DNA of 64,000 bases from Dendrobium chrysotoxum. Lineage: Eukaryota > Streptophyta > Magnoliopsida > Asparagales > Orchidaceae. The notes under the pieces were generated by a model that was given only the letters and a program-made list of their open reading frames with translations, ran no database searches and was not told where the DNA came from. The stretch covers positions 17,056,926-17,120,925 of the forward strand of contig CM034311.1 in assembly GCA_019925795.1 (NCBI GenBank). Reading direction: 5' to 3'. Position numbers and translations under genes: made by a program. Positions 11,440-21,013 of this stretch are shown here, one piece after another (the stretch's first letter is position 1; each line of letters opens with the position of its first letter).

Positions 11440-11678
11440 TCTTGAATTATTTTAATAAAGTAGTATTTCATTATATTTCAGGAAATTGTAATAAAGTGGT
11501 TAATTTATGTCCCACTTATGCTTTATGTAGTAGTTTTCTTTAGGATAGCTTTACTCCTAATAACATTCCTTCTTGTTTTTTTGGTTTGTTAAAGAAGGAA
11601 TGATAGTTGTTCTTCTTTGATCAGTAGTATGTAATAGTTTCTTTTATCAATGTAATTTGCATGTTTCAAAAAAAAAAA

Positions 11679-12213
11679 GTGCTTGATTGAACTTTCACCC
11701 ATGATGAATGATATTTAGAATATATCATAACAGATAAAATAACTTTTTTAGAAAAGATAAAATAAAATTCTATCCAAATGATTAAACTTAAAATTGAGAG
11801 AAAGATTGAAATCATCTTTTTAAAAAATATTAAAAATATTGGGTGAGATGTTTTTTTATCTTTAGGATAAAAAACTTTTTAAATTAAATCATAATGAATA
11901 ATGATCCCTTAAGATGTGGTAAAGCTTATTTGACTGCAGACATCATAAACATGTTAAATTTCTCATTATTATTTAAGATTATAATTTATATTATTTTAAT
12001 AAAAAAATTTTACATTGAATTTTTATTTTACTTGAATTTACAAAATTATTTATTTATAATTTATTAAAAGGTAATACATCTATAAAATAAATAGAAATAT
12101 ATTTATGTAGATTGAAAATGTCAAATTATTAGTAAAGGATATGACTTAAATTTATGATAAAAATTTTTTAAGATGATTTAGACTTTATTTGTGATACATC
12201 ATAAAAACTAGCT
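11679..12213. other. AT-rich spacer
   Basis: No gene, RNA or repeat boundary is recognised between the LINE A-tract and the start of the LTR-like sequence at 12214. Confidence 0.5.
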
Positions 12214-12766
12214 TGTTGGGCATGAATCTCGAGACATATTTGAATTAAAAAATTTTAAAATTAAATTTAGGACTATTTGAACTCTAGTCTCAGCAAACTT
12301 ATAGTCAAACCAAACATCTCTCCAAGATGAGCCCAACAACTCCAAAATCAGTTTAATCTAAGCCCAAATTAATGGCCTAAAGCATATTTCAAAGTTTCAT
12401 GCAGGCACTAATTGGATGATCAAATGATCTCCAAAAATGGCATGCATATAGTCAAATCGAGGGGCTTGATGAGACGAATTCAACAAGACCAATATTGCTT
12501 AATTTTGTTGTCATTAAAGTACTAAATTATTAAAAAAAATGCTCTACAATTAAGGGGGTCAATATGAGCTGTCTCATGGAGTACTCTGAATTTTCCCCAT
12601 ATCTTCTCAATATTTATGGAGCATGCCTCTCTAAAAATTTATGAATAGACCCTCTTTCCCTATATAATAGGGCGACCTTTAACATTTGGACCTTGAGCTA
12701 GAGATTTAAGGGAGTTCTAAGAAATAAATCCCAGAACACCACTACCGATGAGCCTCACAGCCCATC
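12214..12766 (+). mobile_element. Probable Tat/Ogre-like gypsy LTR, left part (split by Copia 1)
   Basis: It starts TGTTGGGCATGAATCTCGAG, which I recall as resembling LTR starts of Tat-like elements carrying a gag-like N-terminal domain. It has a TATA-like motif ctatataatag at 12660-12670 followed by a transcript-leader-like region. The sequence resumes after Copia 1 at 22716, with the CCATC duplication on either side. No coding part is attached, so the assignment rests on sequence style and the TATA position. Confidence 0.4.
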
Positions 12767-13094
12767 TGAAAGTTCGATAGGGATGTTAAGCCCTGATGAA
12801 CTAGTCCTGAGGCTAACCAAGAGGGGGGGTGAATTGGTTATTTAAAAAATTCGTGAGCAAAAGGAAAGATCAACCACAAATTTTACCCAAGCAGATAATA
12901 AAAGAAAAATAAAGTGCAGAAAATAATCAGAAAGAGCACACTAGATTTTATAGTGGTTCGGTCAACTTGACCTATGTCCACTCTCCGGAGCCTCCCCTCG
13001 GGTATTGCACTAACACAAAAGTGACTCTCCTTCTGCTCCCACACCAAGGCGGAGAAGCCTGTACAAAAATCCTTTCCACCAACCCGGTGAGGCA

Positions 13095-13215
13095 AAGAAC
13101 CTGAACTCCTTTCGCTTCCTCCTGAAGGAGGCAGAGAACCCAAAGTCCTTTCGCTTCTTCCGGAAGCAGGAAGTGAACCTGAACTCCTTTCGCTTCCTCC
13201 TAAAGAGGGAAAAGA
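13095..13215 (-). repeat. 39-bp leader repeats of the copia LTR
   Basis: A unit of the form gaacctgaactcctttcgct plus tcctcctgaagcaggcaga repeats about three times. The unit equals 13 codons, so one minus frame stays open across it (13261-13010, with FRRKRKEFRF-like repeats). Matching arrays lie at 21393-21500, 46456-46572 and 54710-54825. Confidence 0.85.
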
Positions 13216-13365
13216 ACCCAGATCTTCTTGCTAATGATCCTCCCACAGAAAACACTGACAAGATGAGAGACGACGAACAGAGAAGATGACTCTGATCCTT
13301 GCTTGGAGAAACCTTTGTGAATCCCTCACAAACTCCCCCTCACAAGATCCTCTCTCTCTCCCATG

Positions 13366-13392
13366 CTCTCTCTCTCTCTCTCTCTCTCTCTC
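13366..13392. repeat. (TC)n microsatellite
   Basis: A pure TC run in the leader part of the Copia 1 3' LTR, longer than in the other three copies of this LTR. Confidence 0.9.
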
Positions 13393-13448
13393 AAGATTTC
13401 TCTGGAAAGGAAAGTGGCAAAAGATTTTTCTTGTTGGAAGAAAAAGAT

Positions 13449-13458
13449 CTTTTATAAG
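13449..13458 (-). promoter_or_regulatory. TATA box of the copia LTR
   Basis: The minus strand reads CTTATAAAAG, 42 bp downstream (in element orientation) of the last palindrome doublet. The 5' LTR has the corresponding ATAAAAAATC at 21724-21733, and Copia 2 has a decayed CTTTAAAAGATC. It divides U3 from R and places the palindromes upstream of the promoter. Confidence 0.65.
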
Positions 13459-13499
13459 AGGGCTCAAAATTTGCCCTAAATATCAACTGGTTGGCCAAT

Positions 13500-14183
13500 A
13501 TCATCCAGGACGATCGCTAGATCCTTCTTTACGATCAATTCAAAATCACCTATTTCAGCCTGGAAGATCTGGCTCTTCTGGACGATTAGTAGAAAAAGTT
13601 ATTCAGATCGACTCGTACGATTCTGCGATCGTCCGGGACGATTAGTGTAAGTTCAGAAATTTTGCCCAGAAGACCACTCTGGTTGTCCAGAGGAACTTGT
13701 GCTTGACGACCTAAAAATGACTTGATCGTCTAGGATGATATTTCTGTCATCCTGTACGATCAGTTCAAAAAGTGCCAAAATCATCCTGATCACCGCTCTG
13801 GACGTATAGGTAAAACATGCTGGACGGTCATGATTTTTAACACATCGTCCTGTACGATCCTGCGATCGTCCAGGATGATATGATCAAATCAATTAGACCT
13901 TAATTACTTTCCTTAATCACCAGACTAATTTAGGCATGATTGTAATCGATCATCCAAGACGATACACGTATCATCCGGGATGATCAGATTAAATCTCTAA
14001 AAATAAAACTTGCCTAACTTGATCTGGCAGCTGAGAATTTTTGATTTGAGCCTATCGTCCCGTACGATGGATGGATCGTCTAGGATGATCGGCTTAATCA
14101 AACAGACTTAACTTGGTCACCCTGATTAGGGTTTCTATTTTGACTGGATCGTCTAGGACGATGTGAATATCGTCCAGGATGAT
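13500..14183 (-). promoter_or_regulatory. Seven twin-palindrome doublets in U3 of Copia 1 3' LTR
   Basis: Each doublet is a 15-bp near-palindrome, a 6-bp spacer and a second 15-bp near-palindrome. Starts of first and second boxes: 13500/13521, 13607/13628, 13725/13746, 13844/13865, 13949/13970, 14054/14075, 14148/14169. Every pair is offset by exactly 21 bp. The box type is ATCGTCCAGGACGAT or ATCGTCCTGTACGAT with point changes, mostly C-to-T or G-to-A at the CpG in each arm. Function is unknown; the position upstream of the TATA box fits a regulatory array. Confidence 0.85.
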
Positions 14184-14457
14184 CTGAACAAAAAATAAAT
14201 AGAAACTCTAATTCACTTAAGCTCTCCCCCTAAGTGTGTGTGTGCAAGATTACTTAGCTAGGGGATCCGTTATATAACATTTGACTCAATAAAGATAAAA
14301 AAGTACATTGGACCTAAATTTCAAAACATATTGACTCAAGCTTGGACTGGCTTGAACCTATAACTAAACCTCCGTACCTGAAAGATTAAACAGGCAACCA
14401 GAGATAAAAATATTTGCTATCATCAAAATTATAATCCTTAAAACCAGATTTGCAACA

Positions 14458-14472
14458 ATCTCCTCCTTTTTG
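14458..14472 (-). promoter_or_regulatory. Polypurine tract of Copia 1
   Basis: The minus strand reads AAAAAGGAGGAGAT directly before the LTR start TGTTGC. This matches the plus-strand priming site position and style of SIRE-type elements. Confidence 0.8.
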
Positions 14473-15269
14473 ATGATGGCAAACATTTGTTAAGTAGTTT
14501 CAAATCAAATAGACAGGAGTAACCAATGCACGTACGAAAGACAAATATCATTTCAAAATTCACTAAATAGAAAATATAATAGGGAGAACAACTACAAAAT
14601 AAGAATAATACAAGAAATAACTAGAACAGTACACGAAGCTACTAGTCACTCAAAACACTAACTCTCCCTTTTGACATCACAAAAAGGAGGAGGAACATAC
14701 ACAACAATACAAGCAAAAAACAACACAAAACACAAAGCTAAAAAGGAGGTGGACAGGACGATATGAAGAAATAATGAAAAAGATGGACGATAGAGATGAA
14801 AGATCAGGGATCCCAAAAACACATACAATAAAATGAAAAATAAAAGCAGAGTAAATAAAACTTGAAACGAGAAACACAAAAACACACAAAAAAATAATGA
14901 TTTTTTTTAATCGATCTGCTCCAGTAAATCAGATTTTTTCTTGATTTTGAATCCAAAAACCAATAAGAAGACGATGGACAGCGCTGAAATCCAAAAAAGT
15001 TAGAAAATCGACTTTCATAACTCCCACCTCGGACACCTTATAGATGCACATTCCTTTCAAAATAAAAATCCAATTCAGAAGAAAGAAATTAGATTCGAAA
15101 AGAGATTCTTTCAAGCCTCATTTCAGAAAAATCTCTGATATAATAGTATTGCAAAGTAAGAAATCAGAACTCATGATTTTTCGTCTCAAGCTTTTAAAAA
15201 TATTAAGGGTGCATGGAATTTTTTAAGACATTTAAAGGACTGAAAGGGAAGAAAGCCTATTTATTTGTG

Positions 15270-15445
15270 GTATAATTTTGTGCCCCTTTTTTCAATTTGT
15301 TTGGCGCTTTATGCGTCTTTTAATTTTTGATACACTTTGTGTATTCTTTCAATTTTTTTTGGCAATATTGCGCATCTTTTCAGTTTGGGCTAATTTTGTG
15401 CCTCTTTTCATTTTAGCGCTCTTTGCGCATCTTTTGTAGGCTTTC
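15270..15445 (-). repeat. Imperfect repeats in the Copia 1 3' non-coding region
   Basis: Five to six degenerate units of about 27 bp of the form gcgctttgcgcatcttttca plus a T-rich linker. The same array lies at the same place in Copia 2 (48590-48760), so it predates both insertions. The rest of 14473-16088 has no frame with a recognised product; the position is where env-like ORFs occur in some SIRE elements, but none is seen. Confidence 0.7.
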
Positions 15446-16088
15446 TCCCTCTCAAAATTGTTAAAGAATCTCAGCTATAAAATTACCTTCTAGACATAAG
15501 AGACGACAAAGCTCACTCTCTACAATAAGGAAGAGTAATTCACAAAATAAAAACTATACATCGTATGATAAGTGCAATGACTTGGTTCAGAAAATCATAA
15601 TAATGACCCAAAACATTGAAAATACTATTCATATGAGGTAGATTACTGTAGAAAGATAAAATAGATCTCTATTTTAAAAACTAACTTTTTAATTTTGAAG
15701 AAGATTTTTATCCAAAAGAAACAATACACCATTAAAGGAATTAGAGGAAGAGAAACAATCATCAATGTTTATTCCCTTTAACAGATCCAGTAGAATCAAT
15801 CACTGCTTACAAGCTTCCAAACTAAAAAATAAGGCAAAATTTTCAGTCACAAATCCAGTTTATCAGCAATAGTGGGCAGTGATCAAATTTTGAAAAGCAT
15901 AAAACAGTAAATAAAAACCAAGTAGGAAATCACATCAAAATAAATATTCGAATCAAGCTAACAACAATATTAAAATAAAAATCAGCAGAAAAACAAAAAT
16001 CAACAGAAAATAGATAATCAAATCAAACAACTAACTAACAGAAACAGAATAAAAAAACAGGAAAATTAGAAACCATTAGTCATCAGAA

Positions 16089-17570
16089 TCAAGCATTTAT
16101 GTCAATCACACCTAATCTGGTCCTCAAAATGCTGAATGAGTCAAAGGCTAGTGGTTTAGTAAATATGTCAGCTAGCTGATTTTCAGTTGCTACATGATAT
16201 AGCTCAATGTCCCCTTTTGTAACATGGTCCCTAATGAAGTGATGCCTTATATCAATGTGTTTGGTTCTAGAATGTTGGATTGGATTCTTAGAAATGCAGA
16301 TGGCACTAGTATTATCACACAGAATAGAAATTATGGCCACAGGTAATTCTAAATCTAAGACTTATTACTTCAACCAAAGAACTTGGGCCACACAACTTCC
16401 TAAGGCAATGTACTCAGCTTCAGCAGTGGAAAGTGCAACTGAGTTTTATTTTCTACTGGACCAGGAGACTAAAGACTATCCTATGAATTCACAAGTTCTA
16501 GAAGTGCTCTTTCTATCCACCCTACACCCTGTAAAGTCAGAATCAGAATATCCAATAATCTCAAAAGAGGTGCTGTGCCTAGGGTACCAGATTCCTAAGT
16601 TTGGGGTCCCTAAAAGATATCTAAGAATTCTCTTAACAGAAATCAGGTGGAACTCTTTAGGATCAGCTTGAAACCTAACACAAAGACAAACACTAAACAT
16701 AATATCAGGTCAGCTAGCAGTCATGTAAAGCAGTGATACAATTATTCCTCTATACTTCTTCTGATCAACATATTTTCCACTTAAATCCTTATCTAACTGA
16801 ACAGAGGAGCTCATGGGAGTGTTGATTGGCTTAGCTTTGTCCATTTCATATTTCTTCAAAATATCCTTAGTGTATTTAGATTGATTGAGAAAGGTTCCAT
16901 CATCCATTTGTCTTATGCTAAACACCAAAAAATAGGACAATTCTCCCATCATACCCATCTCAAATTCCTTACTCATTATTTTAGAAAACTCATCACATAA
17001 ATATTTATCAGAATATTCAAAAATTATATCATCAATATAGATCTGGACAATAAGTAAATCATCCCCTACTCTCCTCAGAAAAAGGGCAGTGTCTACGCTC
17101 CCCTTAACAAACTCTCTTTCTAGCAGGAATATACTAAGCCTCTCATATCAAGCTCTGGGTGCCTGTTTTAATCCATATAAGGCCTTTTTTAATTTATAAA
17201 TATGATTTGGATATTGGGAACTCTCAAAACCTGGGGGTTGTTCTATAAAAATATCCTCTTTTATTACCCCATTAAAAAATGTACTCTTGACATCCATCTG
17301 AAATAGCTTAAATCCCTTATAATAGGCAAAGGCTTGTAGCACCCTACTAGCTTCCAATCTAGCTACAGGGGCAAAGGTCTCCTCAAAATCAATTCCTTCA
17401 ATATGATTATACCCCTTAGCCACCAATCTTGCCTTATTCCTAACCACCACACTAGAATCATTCATCTTATTCTTAAAGACCCACTTAGTTCCCACTATAC
17501 TTTGATTCCTAGGTCTTTCTACTAGCTCCCAAACATCGTTCCTTACAAATTGATTTAATTCCTCTTGCAT
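16089..17570 (-). pseudogene. Copia 1 reverse transcriptase and RNase H (broken)
   Basis: RT begins with the copia block ending in VWELVERPRNQSIVGTKWVF (17530-17460), then FEETFAPVARLEA, the FQMDVKSTFFNG block with the first catalytic Asp, and a catalytic box reading Y-I-D-D at about 17034-17023. RNase H follows with YSDSDFTGCRVDRKSTSRTC (16540-16480), an ALSTAEAEY segment, LCDNTSAICISKNPI and the C-terminus LGVIDINA with its stop at 16091-16089. Frame breaks lie near 17148, 16976, 16710, 16476 and 16340. The active-site motif is kept but the chain cannot be translated whole. Confidence 0.85.
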
Positions 17571-17579
17571 AGCTAAGAT

Positions 17580-18700
17580 CTAAAACTCATCAGAAAGGGC
17601 TTGATTGATGTTGGTGGGTTCAGTCATTGAGATAAAGGTAGAGTGGTTTACTTCCTTCCGAAGTCCATGCCTAGTCCTAACACCTTCAGAAGGGTCTCCT
17701 AGGATCAGTTCTTTAGGATGACTCGAAGAATATCTCCAATCTCTATGCAAAGTGTTTTGAGGATCTACCCTTTCCTCTAGATTTGCATTTTCAACCCCTT
17801 GGGTAATCTCCCCTACCTCTTCTTCTTCCTCAACTCTAGTCTCCTTAGGATCAGATTCATCAAACACCATATGAGTTGTCTCTTCCACCACCAAAGTCCT
17901 CTTATTAAACACCCTAAAAGATTTCCCCACACTAGAATAGCCTATGAACGCTCCTTCATCAGATTTGGGGTCAAACTTTCCTAAGGATAATTTTCCGTTA
18001 TTCAGAATGAAAGCCTTACAGCTAAAGTCATGGAGGTGGGACAGATTTAGAGTTTTATCCTTAATGATCTCATAAGGTGTCTTATTTAGATTGGATCTAA
18101 CATTCAGCCTATTCAGCACATAACAAGCAGTGTTCACTGCTTCAGCCCAAAAGTATTTTGGAAGTGAATACTTAGCAAGCATGGCTCTAGCGGCTTCCAC
18201 TAAGGTCCTGTTCTTCCTTTCAACTACCCTGTTCTACTGAGGGGTCCTAGGAGCTGAAAAATTATGACTAATCCCTTGCTCCTCACAGAAAGTTCTAAAC
18301 TTCACATTTTCAAACTCTCCACCATAATCACTATGAATAGTCAAGATCTCACAACCTAACTTCCTCTGAATCCAAGTAGAGAAGGACTTAAATTCATCAA
18401 ATGACTCAAATTTATGTGACAGAAATTAATCCAAGTGAACCTTGAGTAATCATCAACAATCACAAAACTATAGACTTTCCCCCTAAGCTGGCAGTGCTAA
18501 TGGGTCCAAAGAGATCCATGTGAAGGACTTCTAAAGGTCTAGAGGTGCTAATGTTCTTAACAGAGTGAAAGGAGGACTGGACTTGCTTCCCTAATTGACA
18601 GGCATCACACAGGTGGTCCTTAGTGAACTTAAGCTTGGGGACACCTCTAACTAAGTCCTTTTGGGTGACTCTCCTAAGGGTTTTCATACTGGCATGACAT
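17580..18700 (-). pseudogene. Copia 1 integrase (broken)
   Basis: The HHCC zinc-binding part reads MKTLRRVTQKDLVRG then HLCDACQLGKQVQSSF (18687-18580). The first catalytic Asp lies in LEVLHMDLFGPIS (about 18525). The block holding the catalytic Glu (18250-18205) keeps the Glu, but a Gln codon just upstream is TAG. The 206-codon frame 18200-17580 covers the rest of the core and the variable C-terminus with an acidic VEEEEEVGEI run. Further breaks lie at 18460 and 18420. Confidence 0.85.
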
Positions 18701-18810
18701 AATCTCCTGTGTCATAACCAATACTCATCAGTAGTAGTTTTTAAGCAAATCAAAACATCAGCTTTAAAGCAACTTACATCCAACATGTAGACATTATTGA
18801 TCCTTTATCC

Positions 18811-19134
18811 CTACAAAATAATTTTTTCATTTAAGCTTAAAATGCAGCAAGTGGGCAGATATTTGATGTTGTATCCTTTGTCACAGAGCTGACTGACGCT
18901 CAGCAGGTTGTGTTTCAATCCATCTACAAGCAAAATATTATCAATCATAAAATTCTTTGAATCACCAATTATACCTGAACCTACCATACTCCTGGTGGTG
19001 TTATGTCCAAGTGTAACCTTGCCTCCAGCCCTGGCCTCCAGTGAAATGAACTGATTTGCATCTCGAGTCATGTGTATGTAACATCCGCTGTCCAGGTACT
19101 GCATGCTCTCACGAGGTCTTGTGTGAGAGCACAC
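18811..19134 (-). pseudogene. Copia 1 protease segment
   Basis: A 107-codon frame with the copia retropepsin active site as YLDSGC (D-S-G kept), then HMTRDANQF, KVTLGHNTT, GSGIIGDSKNFMIDNILLV and LKHNLLSVSQLCDKGY. The motif is better kept than in Copia 2, where the Gly reads Arg. A stop at 18811 cuts it from the integrase. Confidence 0.85.
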
Positions 19135-19279
19135 CTACAAAATTATCAAATGTCAGATTTAGGAACTCAAACAAGTTTATGTTTCTTGTTATGAAAAGAA
19201 GAATGTAATGCATGTGTGTTGTGCAGTGAGATAGGCAATTTGGGCCTCCATACCTAATGTGTACTACGGTGAACAGTGC

Positions 19280-20957
19280 AGGTGTGGGAGATGTGTTCTA
19301 ACATGCCATAAGAAAAATATCTAACACCAGGAAAAGGGTTAACTAATCTACGTGGGTAATGGTGCCTCTTCCTAGGTTTGAATGAAACATGTTTTGATGA
19401 TTTTGAAACAGATTCTTCAAAAGGTGAAGGAGCATAAAATTATGCATAAGTAACTGGAATTTTATTTTTCTCAAAAGCACAGATTTTTACACTTAAAAAT
19501 TTATTTTCCTTTTTTAAACTTACAATTTCAAATTTCAGATGGTGTTCACTACTATCTAAATCAGATGCATGAGTTTTTAATTCTTTAAATGTAACTTTTA
19601 ATTCAACATGCGATATTTTTAACAGATCATACTCAACAATTAAATCAGAATGCTTTTTGTTCAACTCATCAAATTCATTAAGTAGTGACATGTGATTGCA
19701 ATCAACAGTAGAATGATCTTTAATCAAAATTTTATGCTCTTTTTGTAAATTTAGAAGTTCAAGTTTCAGGCTAGCATGAGTTTTCTTGAGCTTCCTATAC
19801 GATGCATGAATTCTTTCAGACACTTCAAATAATTGCTCGTAAGTAAGCTCATATACCTCTTCCTGGTCAGACTGACCAGAATGATCATCAGCCATTAGAC
19901 ACAAGTTGGTTTCCTCCTCTTCAGCTTCAGTCTCAGAGGAGTTGGATGCAGAATCTATCCAGAATGCCTTTTGAATCCTCTTCTTATCCTTTCTGAATTT
20001 TAGTTTCTCCTCACTCTTTTTCTTGCTTGGGTGAGCTTTAAGTGTCGGATAATTAGCCTTAATATGTCCAGGCTTCCTGCATTCAAAACAAACAGTATCA
20101 TATGAGCCTTTAAAATTTTTACTGGACTTACCCTTGTTCCACTTCTGAAAGTTCTTATGTTTCTTCCTTAGAAAGCTTTTGAATTGCCTAGTGATTAAGG
20201 CAACATCATTTCTATTAGACCCAGAAGAATCAGTGTCAGTATCATTGGCCTTCAGTGCCATAGTTTTCTCCTTCTTCTTCTCACCTACATCAAGCTGTCT
20301 TTGGTTCACCCCTTGCTCGTAAGCAATGAGTGACCCAAGTAAGTTGTCAATAGAATAATTATTCAAATCTTTAGATTCAGTAATTGCAGTTATCTTAGCA
20401 TCAAACGAAGAAGGCAAACATCTCAAAATCTTGTTCACTTTTTCATAATTTATAAGTTCTCTTCCTAAAGCATGTAAAGAAGTGACAATTTGAGTGAACC
20501 TCATATACATTTCAGAAATGGACTCAGTAGGTTTCATGTAAAAAAGTTCATAGTCATGCAGCAATATGTTTAACCTAGACTGTTTGACTTCAATTGTACC
20601 TTCATAAGTGATGCACAATCTATCTCAAATTTCTTTGCCAGTTGTATAAGTAGAAACACGCATGTAATCCTCAAATTTTAAGGCACAGAAAAAATAGTTT
20701 AAACATTTGGCATTCAGTTGGGCTAAGTCACGATCATCAAAAGTCTAATCAGTGAAAGGCCGTTCAATTTTAACATTGTTAATCATTCTAAAAGGTGGCT
20801 CATAGCCATCCTTAACAGGCATCCACATGTGATAATCAATTGATTGAAGAAAAGTGGACATGCGAGTTTTCTAAAAATTAAAAGGTATGTTATCAAATAA
20901 TGGTGGTCATGTAATTGAATAACCTTTAGCAGTATTACGATTATCAAAGTTAGCCAT
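19280..20957 (-). pseudogene. Copia 1 gag with two decayed zinc knuckles
   Basis: The start ATG is at 20957-20955, 55 bp inside the 5' LTR end, reading MANFDNRNTAKGYSITRPP. Stops near 20875, 20747 and 20625 interrupt the first third. A 392-codon frame (20618-19440) then covers the capsid-like region (LNILLHDYELFYMKPTESIS, ALGRELINYEKVNKIL, AYEQGVNQRQL), a basic stretch, and the first knuckle CFECRKPGH, whose last Cys reads Tyr. An acidic segment and a coiled-coil-like Leu/Lys-rich tail follow. The second knuckle (19315-19270) has both first Cys as Tyr. Confidence 0.87.
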
Positions 20958-20998
20958 TGATCAAATTCAAAAGTTTTTAAACTTAAATTTTTGAATCC

Positions 20999-21013
20999 CT
21001 CTCTGATACCACT
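20999..21013 (-). promoter_or_regulatory. Primer-binding site of Copia 1
   Basis: The minus strand reads AGTGGTATCAGAGAG directly inside the 5' LTR, complementary to initiator tRNA-Met. The same site is in Copia 2 at 54311-54323. Confidence 0.85.

Larger units (their letters stand above)
7122..11678 (+). mobile_element. Decayed, 5'-truncated plant L1-type LINE
   Basis: In order on the plus strand: the tail of an ORF1-like region (7122-7490), an apurinic endonuclease domain, reverse transcriptase, a zinc-binding RT-associated region (about 10600-10800), an RNase H domain (11075-11345), and a 3' end with an A-tract at 11668-11678. This is the order in plant L1 elements with a C-terminal RNase H. 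The frame is broken at many points. No target duplication was found, and the 5' limit is uncertain (between the MITE at 7054 and 7122). Confidence 0.85.
12767..14457 (-). mobile_element. 3' LTR of Copia 1
   Basis: 1,691 bp, TG...CA. In element orientation it has U3 with seven palindrome doublets (13500-14183), a TATA box (13449-13458), a pyrimidine/purine simple repeat, and a leader region with 39-bp repeats near 13095-13215. It has lost about 50 bp after the gtgagcaa run relative to the 5' LTR. Confidence 0.93.

Noticed and set aside
13286..13645. 119-codon plus-strand ORF in the Copia 1 LTR
   Set aside because: It runs antisense to the element through the TC repeat and the palindrome array; no counterpart stays open in the other LTRs.
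14658..14889. Hydrophobic Phe-rich minus-strand ORFs in the Copia 1 3' region, as a possible env-like protein
   Set aside because: Short, overlapping in two frames, encoded by A/T-rich low-complexity DNA, and not conserved in Copia 2.
16255..16671. 138-codon plus-strand ORF (and its counterpart at 49543-49773)
   Set aside because: Antisense shadow of the copia RNase H region.
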